Assembly: GCA_004554455.1 (NCBI GenBank)
Contig: SFMG01000032.1
Coordinates: 1-15,572, forward strand
DNA: 15,572 bases
Source of the DNA: Bacteroidales bacterium
GTDB lineage: Bacteria > Bacteroidota > Bacteroidia > Bacteroidales > UBA932
Direction of reading: 5' to 3'
How positions within the stretch are numbered: position 1 is the first letter of the stretch; the number at the start of each line of letters is the position of its first letter. The translations under genes were made by a program, and so were the position numbers. Under the pieces are notes generated by a model. It was given only the letters and a program-made list of their open reading frames with translations, did not search any database and was not told the DNA's origin. Positions 8,125-15,387 of this stretch are shown here, piece by piece.

Positions 8125-10346
8125 GCAGAAAAAGACTTACTGCGCTTGTGGCGGCAGGCGTAGCTGCAGTGCTTTTCGTGCTGTGGCTGTGCTGTCTGCC
8201 ACGTGATCTGTTCCCGGACTGCTACAGCAGCTGTGTCCTGGACCGGAACGGGGAACTGCTGGGCGCCAGGATAGCCGCTGACGGACAGTGGCGTTTCCCT
8301 CCCTGTGACAGCGTGAACTGGAAGTATGCCGCCGCGGTCACGGAATTCGAGGACAGGCGTTTCCGCTACCATCCGGGCGTGGACCCGCTGGCGGCAGGCA
8401 GGGCCCTGGTTCAGAACATACGCAATTCCCGCACGGTGAGCGGGGCCAGTACCATCAGCATGCAGCTGATACGGCTCTCCCGGGGAAACAGAAAGAGAAA
8501 CATAGGCGAGAAAGTGCTGGAATGCATAATGGCCACCCGTCTGGAGCTGCGCTACAGCAAGGACGAGATTCTGGCCCTCTATGCCTCCCACGCCCCTTTC
8601 GGAGGGAATGTGGTAGGCATTGACGCGGCTTCCTGGCGCTATTTCGGCCATTCCTCCGGGGAACTTTCCTGGGGAGAGGCGGCCACTCTCGCGGTTTTGC
8701 CGAACTCCCCATCTTCCATTCACCCGGGCAGGAACAGGGACAGACTCCTGGCCAAGCGCAACGCCCTGCTGCTGCGTCTGAGGGATAAGGGGACTATAAG
8801 TGAAGAGGACTATGAGCTCGCCTGCTGCGAAGCCGTGGCAGAAGGAACCCGGGAACTGCCGGAGCTGGCCGCGCAATATGTGGAAAGGATGTGCAACAGC
8901 CATCCGGGCGAAAGGATAAGCAGCGGAATCGAGCTCCAGCTGCAGAGACAGCTGGAAGAACTCTGCGACCGGCATTGCCGGGAATTCGCGGCTGAGGGCA
9001 TAGAGGACCTTGCCGCCGTGATAATCGACGTACACAGCGGAGAGGTCGTCGCGAGGGTGGGCAATTCCGACAGGCAGCGCAGCCGCAACGGGGCTATGGT
9101 GGACATATCGGCCAGCCCCCGGAGCAGCGGCAGCATACTCAAGCCCCTGCTCTACACCGCGGCTCTTCAGGACGGGCAGATACTCCCGAACACCCTGCTG
9201 AAAGACACCCCGGTGAACATAGACGGCTTCAAGCCCCGCAATTTCGACCGCAGCTATTCGGGGGCGGTCCCGGCATCCGAGGCCCTGGCCCGCTCCCTGA
9301 ACGTGCCCTTCGTGGGCCTGCTCCGGGACTATGGGGTGGAGCGCTTCGACGAACTGCTGCGCAGGTGTAAGCTGAGTTCCCTTAAGCGAAAGGCGTCGGA
9401 TTACGGACTCTCACTCATTCTGGGCGGAGCCGAGGTGAGACTGGACGAGCTCTGCCGTGCCTATGCGGACCTGGCGCTCTACTATTGTCTGGATGACGAA
9501 AGCATAAGAAATGACGCTGTGCTCAAAGAGCGCTTCCGGGATTTTCCTTTTTTCGACAGGACGGCCGTGTGGCATTGTCTGGAGGCCCTTTCAACAGTCA
9601 ACCGGCCGGACGAGATGGACTGGAGACGCATATCCTCAGTAAGGAAGATCGCCTGGAAAACCGGCACCAGCTGGGGCTACAGGGATGCCTGGGCCATAGG
9701 GATCAGCCCCGATTACGTGGTGGGCGTATGGGCGGGAAACGCCGACGGACACAGTGCCCCGGGAATCTCTGGCGCGAGGACTGCCGGTCCCGTGATGTTC
9801 GGGATTTTCAGTCTGCTGCCGCGTGGCAGCTCCTTTCCGGAACCCCGCTACGGGGATTATGTCGTGGCAGAGGTCTGCCGGAATTCCGGGATGCTTAAAA
9901 CCCCTTACTGCGAGAGCTGCGACAGTCTTAAGCTGCCTCTGAACGCCCTGAGAAGCCGGCCTTGCGCCTACCACAAAAGCGACGGCAGCTTCGTCCTCCC
10001 GCCCGCGATGGACTGGTATATGAGGCGCCGCCACCCGGAGGCATATTCTTCCGGACGTCGTGACACGGACGGCGATATGGAATTCATATACCCCGAAAAC
10101 GGAAGCGTCCTGAGCGTCACACGCCAGATGGACGGAAGCCGGGGAGGGATAGTCTTCCGCCTTGCACACAAAAATCCAGATGCCGTGATATACTGGCATC
10201 TGGATCAGGATTATATGGGCTGCACCACTCTGATTCACACTATGACTCTCTGTCCGGATGCCGGCAGGCACGTTCTGACGGTCACGGATCAGGAGGGCAA
10301 CAGCCGCAGTCTGGATTTTACAGTGCAGAAAGGTTCATCGGATTGA
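8121..10346 (+). CDS. pbpC: Penicillin-binding protein 1C, 741 aa
   Basis: This is a bifunctional class A peptidoglycan synthase: a glycosyltransferase that polymerises lipid II plus a penicillin-binding domain. One membrane anchor spans about residues 6-26. The GT51 domain has the catalytic motif EDRRFRYHPGVD with Glu77, then GASTISMQLIRLSR (108-121) and the RKRNIGEKVLE motif (124-134). The transpeptidase domain has Ser338-Ile-Leu-Lys341 (SxxK), Ser392-Leu-Asn394 (SxN) and Lys513-Thr-Gly515 (KTG), so all catalytic residues are present. A C-terminal PBP1C-specific beta domain follows (about 654-737). Between them is a Cys/His cluster, C586, C597, C600, C615 and H618, in CxxC and CxxH spacing. 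Pairing with an alpha-2-macroglobulin gene is the classic arrangement and supports PBP1C over PBP1A. The 3' end overlaps the convergent acyl-CoA synthetase by 29 bases. Confidence 0.96.
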   Translation: MSRKRLTALVAAGVAAVLFVLWLCCLPRDLFPDCYSSCVLDRNGELLGARIAADGQWRFPPCDSVNWKYAAAVTEFEDRRFRYHPGVDPLAAGRALVQNIRNSRTVSGASTISMQLIRLSRGNRKRNIGEKVLECIMATRLELRYSKDEILALYASHAPFGGNVVGIDAASWRYFGHSSGELSWGEAATLAVLPNSPSSIHPGRNRDRLLAKRNALLLRLRDKGTISEEDYELACCEAVAEGTRELPELAAQYVERMCNSHPGERISSGIELQLQRQLEELCDRHCREFAAEGIEDLAAVIIDVHSGEVVARVGNSDRQRSRNGAMVDISASPRSSGSILKPLLYTAALQDGQILPNTLLKDTPVNIDGFKPRNFDRSYSGAVPASEALARSLNVPFVGLLRDYGVERFDELLRRCKLSSLKRKASDYGLSLILGGAEVRLDELCRAYADLALYYCLDDESIRNDAVLKERFRDFPFFDRTAVWHCLEALSTVNRPDEMDWRRISSVRKIAWKTGTSWGYRDAWAIGISPDYVVGVWAGNADGHSAPGISGARTAGPVMFGIFSLLPRGSSFPEPRYGDYVVAEVCRNSGMLKTPYCESCDSLKLPLNALRSRPCAYHKSDGSFVLPPAMDWYMRRRHPEAYSSGRRDTDGDMEFIYPENGSVLSVTRQMDGSRGGIVFRLAHKNPDAVIYWHLDQDYMGCTTLIHTMTLCPDAGRHVLTVTDQEGNSRSLDFTVQKGSSD

Positions 10347-12231
10347 CGATGTTCTTGCCTTCCGGAGTGTAGGCGTAAGCCATCTTGTCCTCGTACGCCT
10401 TCTCCACGTTGCGGCGCACCACCTTGGAGGTACTGTTCATCTGCCCGTTGGCGAGACTGAAGGCCTCAGGAAGGACGCAGACGGCAGCAGGGAGCCAGCG
10501 GTCAGGGAACTGTCCGGCGTGACTTCCGCCCCTGCGGAAGATGTTGACCTCCTCCTGGAGTTTCTCGAGCATCTTGACCTTGGCTTCCTCCGAAGCAGGG
10601 TCGAGGGACGGGAAGGCAGTCTTCACATAGTCCTTGAGGGCATCCTTGTTCGGTACCATAAGCAGTATGGTGTAAGGGTCCTGGCTGTTATGAAGAATGG
10701 CGCCGTCTATGAACCTGGAGCTCTCCACGTAGGATTCCTCCATAAGCTCAGGAGAGTACTTCTCTCCGTCGGCGGAAATGAGCAGGGCCTTGAAGCGGCC
10801 TACGACATAGAGTATGGACTTGTCTTCCGGCCAGATATAACCCATATCGCCGGTGTGGAGCCAGCCGTCGATGACGGTCTTCGCCGTGGTCTCCGGGTTC
10901 TTCCAGTAGCCGGCCATCACGTTTTCGCCCTTGACTACAATCTCACCGAGTTCTCCAGGAGCCACCTCCCTGCCTTCGGAGTCGCATATCTTGCACTCCA
11001 TAGGCTGCACGAGGCGTCCCGACGAACCCATCACATAGCGTACAGGAGAATTGGCGCAGATGATAGGTGTGGCCTCGCTGAGTCCGTAACCCTGGTAGAT
11101 AGGAACGCCAATGGCATAGTAGTAGCGCTGCAGGTCTATGTCGAGGAGGGCACCGCCGCCCACGAAGAATTTCATCCTTCCGCCGAAGGCGCTCTGACGC
11201 ACGGCGCTGAATACGAGCTTGTCGAAGAGGGCCATCAGCGGCTTGCGCCAGAACTGCCAGCCACCGCGGTTATATACCTCCTTGTTGTATTTGATGGCAT
11301 TGGAGAGGCCCATGTTGTAGAGCTTCTGCACGAAAGGACTCTTCTTCCTTATGCCGGCCTCTATGCCCTTCTTGAAGTTCTTGCTTATTGCCGGAACGGA
11401 GAGCATTATGTGCGGACGCACCTCCTTGATGGTTCCCGGCACGTTGCGGAGCATCTCCATAGGGGACTTGCCGAAAGGTACGGTAGCGATGGAGGCACCC
11501 ACGTGCATCATTATGTAGAAGCCTGCGACGTGGGCGAAGCAGTGGTCCAGAGGCAGTATTATGAGCATCACGTAGTCCGACGGAACGGTGATGACAGAGG
11601 TGGCCTGCTCCACGTTCGCGGTGTAGTTGCGATGGGTGAGCAATATGCCCTTGGGATCTGCCGTCGTTCCGGAGGTGTAACTGATATTGGCATAGTCATC
11701 CGGTCCTATGGATTCGTAGCGGGCCACGAATTCGTCGCGCCTTGCGGCAAGGAAGGCGTCACCGAGCTCCAATACCTCCCTGAGGCTGATTTCGTTTGCG
11801 GCGAAATCCTCGAGTTCGTCGAAGACCACAAGCTTCTCCACTGCAGGGAGTTCGTCGATTATGCGGCGTATCTTCGGGAGCTGGGATTTGGAAACCATCA
11901 CCATCTTCGCGTCCGAATGTCTGATGCGGAAGATAAGGTCCGTACCCTCGGCGAGGTTGATGGACAGCGGAACGTTCACTCCGCCAGCGTAAAGTATGCC
12001 CAGTTCGCCTATTACCCAGGCGTTGCGGCCTTCGGAAAGGAGGGCCACCTTGTCGCCCTTGCCGAGACCCAGGGACATCAGACCTGCAGCTACCCTGTGG
12101 GCCTGCTCCCTTGTCTGGGCGAATGTGGTTTCTGTCCATTCCCCATTGACTTTTTCACGGAGGAAGGTGTTGGAGGCATGCTTTGCGCAACAGCGCTCCA
12201 CGAATTGAATGATTGTAATTCTTTCGTTCAT
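10318..12231 (-). CDS. Long-chain acyl-CoA synthetase (AMP-forming), 637 aa
   Basis: An ANL-superfamily ligase that activates fatty acids to acyl-CoA through an acyl-AMP intermediate. The phosphate-binding loop YTSGTTADPKG is at 185-195, the adenine-binding YQGYGLSEATP at 379-389, GWLHTGDMGYI at 456-466, and the hinge with VGRFKALLISADGEKYSPE at 477-495. The length matches the FAA1/long-chain branch rather than short acetate-type enzymes; the native chain length cannot be read from sequence. No signal peptide or membrane span is evident, so it is probably cytosolic or peripheral. It starts 10 nt after the stop of the deoxynucleoside kinase upstream and is the last gene of the cluster. No terminator was seen; its end lies inside pbpC. 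Confidence 0.92.
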   Translation of the reverse strand: MNERITIIQFVERCCAKHASNTFLREKVNGEWTETTFAQTREQAHRVAAGLMSLGLGKGDKVALLSEGRNAWVIGELGILYAGGVNVPLSINLAEGTDLIFRIRHSDAKMVMVSKSQLPKIRRIIDELPAVEKLVVFDELEDFAANEISLREVLELGDAFLAARRDEFVARYESIGPDDYANISYTSGTTADPKGILLTHRNYTANVEQATSVITVPSDYVMLIILPLDHCFAHVAGFYIMMHVGASIATVPFGKSPMEMLRNVPGTIKEVRPHIMLSVPAISKNFKKGIEAGIRKKSPFVQKLYNMGLSNAIKYNKEVYNRGGWQFWRKPLMALFDKLVFSAVRQSAFGGRMKFFVGGGALLDIDLQRYYYAIGVPIYQGYGLSEATPIICANSPVRYVMGSSGRLVQPMECKICDSEGREVAPGELGEIVVKGENVMAGYWKNPETTAKTVIDGWLHTGDMGYIWPEDKSILYVVGRFKALLISADGEKYSPELMEESYVESSRFIDGAILHNSQDPYTILLMVPNKDALKDYVKTAFPSLDPASEEAKVKMLEKLQEEVNIFRRGGSHAGQFPDRWLPAAVCVLPEAFSLANGQMNSTSKVVRRNVEKAYEDKMAYAYTPEGKNIVNPMNLSAL

Positions 12232-12241
12232 ATACTATTGA

Positions 12242-12862
12242 CTATTCATGAGGAAAGAGTCCGAAGAGCTCGGCGTCTATCTTGTCGCAGACCTCCTGGA
12301 AATCCTCAGGGTGATTCTCGAATTTGATACGGTCCACGTCAAGTATGAGCAGGCGGTGCCTGTACCCTTCTATCCATTTCTCGTACTTCTCGTTAAGTCC
12401 GGTAATATAATCTATGCGTATGCTCTTCTCGTACTCGCGTCCCCTCTTCTGTATCTGGGCGATGAGGTTCGGGATGCTGGAACGCAGGTAAATCATAAGG
12501 TCAGGCGGATTGACCAGGGACATCATAAGGTCGAAGAGATCCGAATAATTCTCGAAATCCCTGGAGGACATAAGGCCCATCGAATGCAGGTTCGGGGCGA
12601 AGATGCGGGCGTCCTCGTAAATTGTCCTGTCCTGTATGATTGTATCTTCCGACTTTGATATCTCAATGACCTCCTTGAAACGCTTGTTGAGGAAAAATAT
12701 CTGGAGGTTGAATGCCCAGCGTCTCATATCTTCATAGAAGTCGGCGAGATAAGGATTATTGTCGACAGGCTCAAAACGCGGGGTCCATCCATAGCGTTTC
12801 GCTAACAGACGTGTGAGAGTAGTCTTTCCACTACCGATATTTCCAGCTACAGCTATATGCAT
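12242..12862 (-). CDS. Deoxynucleoside kinase (dNK family), copy A, 206 aa
   Basis: A salvage enzyme that phosphorylates a deoxynucleoside (deoxyadenosine, deoxyguanosine or deoxycytidine) to its 5'-monophosphate. It starts MHIAVAGNIGSGKTTLTRLL with the P-loop GNIGSGKTT at 7-15. The NPYLADFYEDMRRWAFNLQ segment is characteristic of the dCK/dGK family, QDRTIYED carries the Asp-Arg pair that contacts substrate, and QKRGREYE is the arginine-rich lid. Length is typical. It resembles the Bacillus dCK/dGK and Lactobacillus dAK/dGK enzymes. It shares well over half its residues with the adjacent copy B, 36 nt upstream, so the two arose by tandem duplication. Which base each prefers is not readable here. 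Confidence 0.93.
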   Translation of the reverse strand: MHIAVAGNIGSGKTTLTRLLAKRYGWTPRFEPVDNNPYLADFYEDMRRWAFNLQIFFLNKRFKEVIEISKSEDTIIQDRTIYEDARIFAPNLHSMGLMSSRDFENYSDLFDLMMSLVNPPDLMIYLRSSIPNLIAQIQKRGREYEKSIRIDYITGLNEKYEKWIEGYRHRLLILDVDRIKFENHPEDFQEVCDKIDAELFGLFPHE

Positions 12863-12898
12863 ATGTATTGAATGTCTTTGTTTTTTATAATGTCAGTG

Positions 12899-13531
12899 TC
12901 AATTATCCTCATCAAGGGGGAAGAGTCCAAAAAGTATCTCGTCAAGCCTGTCAGTAATATACCTGAAGTCCTCTGGGTTATGCTCATAATCGAGATTGTT
13001 CACGTCAATGGTAAGAACCCTCCCCTTATAATTTTTGTAGATGAAGTCGTCATAATTCTTATTAAGCCCCTGCAGATACTCTATCTTTATTGCCTGCTCA
13101 TAATCCCGTCCCCTCTTCTGGATGTTTGCGACAAGATGGTCGGTTGTCGCTCTCAGATATATCATCAGGTCAGGATACTTTGTCACGGATGTCATCATCT
13201 CAAAAAGCTCCATGTATGTGTCATAGTCAAGGTCGGATATGGCACCCTGCTCATGATTGTTCTTGGTGAAGACATAAACGCCCTCGAAGATTGACCTGTC
13301 CTGTATCACAGACTTCTCACATGTGTTGATATCCATAACGTCCTTGAAACGCTCTTTCAGGAAGTAGACCTCAAGATTGAACGACCATCGCTTGATGTCT
13401 TTATAGTAATCGGCGAGATAAGGATTCTCCACCACCTTCTCGAAGCGTGGTTCCCAACCATAATGCCTGGCGAGCATCTTTGTCAGGGTAGTTTTCCCTG
13501 ACCCTATGTTTCCAGCTATTGCAATGTGCAT
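12899..13531 (-). CDS. Deoxynucleoside kinase (dNK family), copy B, 210 aa
   Basis: Paralogue of copy A. The P-loop is in MHIAIAGNIGSGKTTLTKML, the family segment NPYLADYYKDIKRWSFNLE follows, then QDRSIFEG and the lid QKRGRDYE. I chose the ATG at 13531 rather than the in-frame ATG at 13555 because it aligns with the start of copy A and is preceded by AAGGA (complement of 13537-13541) at five bases. The longer start would add MSQRTRNK and overlap the upstream gene by 40 nt; the chosen one overlaps by 16. Differences from copy A after the DR motif (EGVYVF against EDARIF) fall near the substrate pocket and suggest a different base preference. GC is low (45% at 13141-13200). Confidence 0.93.
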   Translation of the reverse strand: MHIAIAGNIGSGKTTLTKMLARHYGWEPRFEKVVENPYLADYYKDIKRWSFNLEVYFLKERFKDVMDINTCEKSVIQDRSIFEGVYVFTKNNHEQGAISDLDYDTYMELFEMMTSVTKYPDLMIYLRATTDHLVANIQKRGRDYEQAIKIEYLQGLNKNYDDFIYKNYKGRVLTIDVNNLDYEHNPEDFRYITDRLDEILFGLFPLDEDN

Positions 13532-15063
13532 CTTATTCCTTGTTCTCTGTGACATACAATCACTTTTATTCCATATTTCTCATGTATGTGCTCAGCGAGG
13601 TGCTGGGCAGAATAAACTGACCTGTGTTGTCCACCTGTACATCCGAAGGCAAACATCAGCGATGTGAAACCTCTTTGGATATAACGCTCCACATGATGGT
13701 CGGCGAGCTGATAGACAGCGTCCAGGAAGCGAAGTATCTCTCCGTCATCCTCCAGGAATCTTATGACGGGCTCGTCAAGCCCTGTCAGCTTCTTATATGG
13801 CTCATAGCGTCCCGGATTGTGTGTCGAGCGGCAATCAAAAACATATCCTCCGCCATTGCCAGATGGATCGTCCGGTATTCCCTTCTTGTAAGAGAAGCTC
13901 CACACTCTCACGACAAGAGGCCCTTTGCCATCATACTTTGAGAATGTCGCCGGACCGTCGGCAGGATTGGCGACATAGACATCATTGCTCGCCGTCTTGA
14001 AGCCGTCAAGACGCTCCTTCGGCCTCACTGCTGGCATCTGGAATTCATCCTTGTCACACAGGCGCTGGAGGACATCGACAAGATAAGGATATGGGAAATC
14101 ATTCTCCGAAAGCAGCGTACGCAGATTCTCCACAGCTGGAGGAATACTGTCTATGAAATGTTTCTTGCGCTCAAAACGCCCTCTGAATCCATATGCCCCG
14201 AGAACCTGAAGCGTGCGGAACAGCACAAACAGCTGGAGACGCTCATTGAAAGTCTTCTCGTTTGGCACCTCGATATACTGTTTCAAGGCGTCATAATACT
14301 CACCTATCATCTCACGCCGCAGGGCTGGACTGTAATGAGCCGACGCCTGCCACAGGAATGACGCCACATCATAGTAATAAGGACCATGCCGACCTCCCTG
14401 GAAATCAATGAAGTACGGATTGCCCTTGTTATCAAGCATGACATTACGGGCTTGGAAATCGCGGTACATGAAACTCTGCGACTCTATTCCTGAGACATCG
14501 TCATGCATCGCAAGGTCTTTGGCCAGAAGCCGGAAGTTTGCCTCGAGCTTCAACTCGTGGAAATCAATCTCTGTTGTCTTGAGGAAACAGTATTTGAAAT
14601 AGTTCAGGTCAAACAGGACATTGTCTGTATCAAACTGAGGCTGAGGGTAGCAGACATTCCAGTCCATACCACGGGCTCCTCTTATCTGGATATTCGGAAG
14701 CTCTCGTATGGTTCTTCTCAGCAGTTCCTTCTCCTCATTATTGTAACGTCCGCCTGATTCCCGTCCACCTCGTATAGCGTCGAATAGCGAGGTATCGCCA
14801 AGATCCTGCTGGAGATAACACATCTCGTCGTCACTGACAGCAAGTATATGAGGTACAGGAAGCTTCCTCTTCTCAAAATGATGGGCTATTGAGATGAAGG
14901 CATGGTCCTCTTCGCGTGATGTTCCTATAACGCCTATGACTGTATTGCCATTCTCATCATAAAGCCGGTAATACTGCCTGTTGCTCCCGGCTCCGGCAAG
15001 TCTCACTACAGACGAGGCTGGATGCCCGAAAGTATCAATATAAAGTTGGTTTAATCGTTGCAT
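13516..15063 (-). CDS. AmgK-like sugar phosphotransferase fused to RapZ C-terminal domain, 515 aa
   Basis: Two domains are visible. Residues about 1-340 form an aminoglycoside-phosphotransferase-fold kinase: GAGSNRQYYRL (24-34) is the nucleotide loop, the catalytic loop is YRDFQARN (200-207) with Asp202 and Asn207, and IDFQGGRHGPYYYD (219-232) supplies the metal-binding Asp220. These are closest to AmgK-type N-acetylmuramate/GlcNAc kinases; the usual catalytic-loop His is Tyr200. Residues about 384-515 match the C-terminal domain of RapZ: SFSYKKGIPDD, VFDCRSTHNPGRYEPYKKLTGLDEPV in parts, and GCTGGQHRS (474-482). In E. coli this domain binds glucosamine-6-phosphate; RapZ's own Walker-type N-terminal domain is absent here. 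The start at 15063 begins the conserved MQRLNQLYIDTFG; an upstream in-frame ATG (15150) adds a non-conserved stretch. The gene is first of the cluster and overlaps copy B by 16 nt. Exact substrate is unknown. Confidence 0.85.
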   Translation of the reverse strand: MQRLNQLYIDTFGHPASSVVRLAGAGSNRQYYRLYDENGNTVIGVIGTSREEDHAFISIAHHFEKRKLPVPHILAVSDDEMCYLQQDLGDTSLFDAIRGGRESGGRYNNEEKELLRRTIRELPNIQIRGARGMDWNVCYPQPQFDTDNVLFDLNYFKYCFLKTTEIDFHELKLEANFRLLAKDLAMHDDVSGIESQSFMYRDFQARNVMLDNKGNPYFIDFQGGRHGPYYYDVASFLWQASAHYSPALRREMIGEYYDALKQYIEVPNEKTFNERLQLFVLFRTLQVLGAYGFRGRFERKKHFIDSIPPAVENLRTLLSENDFPYPYLVDVLQRLCDKDEFQMPAVRPKERLDGFKTASNDVYVANPADGPATFSKYDGKGPLVVRVWSFSYKKGIPDDPSGNGGGYVFDCRSTHNPGRYEPYKKLTGLDEPVIRFLEDDGEILRFLDAVYQLADHHVERYIQRGFTSLMFAFGCTGGQHRSVYSAQHLAEHIHEKYGIKVIVCHREQGIRCTLQ

Positions 15064-15161
15064 AGTTATTATTGAGAATTGGAGATTGCGTGGGGGTAAC
15101 AGCGGATGATCTCTGTGACGAGCCTTACCACACACACTCTCCCCCCACATAAGGCCACATC

Positions 15162-15202
15162 CTGTTATTCAGCTGGAGAATCACGTGACAGCTGTCTGTT
15201 AT
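15162..15202. repeat. Nested palindromes and direct repeats, possible operator
   Basis: The order of modules is mirrored: CTGTTAT-t-CAGCTG (15162-15175) on one side and CAGCTG-t-CTGTTAT (15189-15202) on the other. Between them is the perfect palindrome TCACGTGA (15181-15188), which overlaps the ten-base palindrome GACAGCTGTC (15187-15196). This lies 99-139 bp upstream of the fusion gene. The density suggests a protein-binding site or RNA structure; function is inferred. Confidence 0.4.
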
Positions 15203-15344
15203 ACCTTGCCCCACCCCATTCTTCCTAATCTTGGGGGGGGATGAATGACTTTTTTATCCAAGCACAACCGTGCGCATGTACGAGTGACATCCACTCTCTG
15301 GATAGAGATTCAACAGCTATGGTATCCCTTGGACGAATATTCCA

Positions 15345-15360
15345 CACGGAAAGCCCCGTG
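15345..15360 (-). terminator. Hairpin downstream of smpB, weak terminator candidate
   Basis: CACGG (15345-15349) and CCGTG (15356-15360) form a five-base stem with a six-base loop, 27 nt past the smpB stop. There is no U-run after it, so it is at best a weak or factor-dependent terminator. Confidence 0.25.
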
Positions 15361-15387
15361 ATGGTTTCTTTTGAAGAGTATACGTCA

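Larger units (their letters stand above)
15064..15387. other. Non-coding region between smpB and the fusion gene
   Basis: This is a 324-base gap on the minus-strand reading direction. I see no tRNA, no tmRNA and no convincing gene. It holds a palindrome cluster (15162-15202), an inverted repeat GCCTTA/TAAGGC (15122-15127 and 15150-15155, 22-nt loop), G8 (15233-15240) and C6 (15141-15146) runs, a hairpin CTCT-ATCC-AGAG near 15293-15308, and the stem CACGG/CCGTG (15345-15349, 15356-15360). No TAnnTTTG promoter was found on the minus strand, so the promoter of the fusion gene is unidentified. Confidence 0.6.

Noticed and set aside
10519..12327. 602-codon open frame antisense to the acyl-CoA synthetase
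   Set aside because: Long but with His/Val/Leu-rich composition typical of reversed coding DNA; no family resemblance, and the opposite strand has all synthetase motifs.
15064..15150. Upstream start extending the fusion protein by 29 residues
   Set aside because: The added residues resemble translated non-coding DNA; the conserved kinase N-terminus begins at 15063.
15064..15387. tmRNA or tRNA gene next to smpB
   Set aside because: No T-loop GTTCGA/TTCRA context with a CCA-type acceptor stem was found on either strand.
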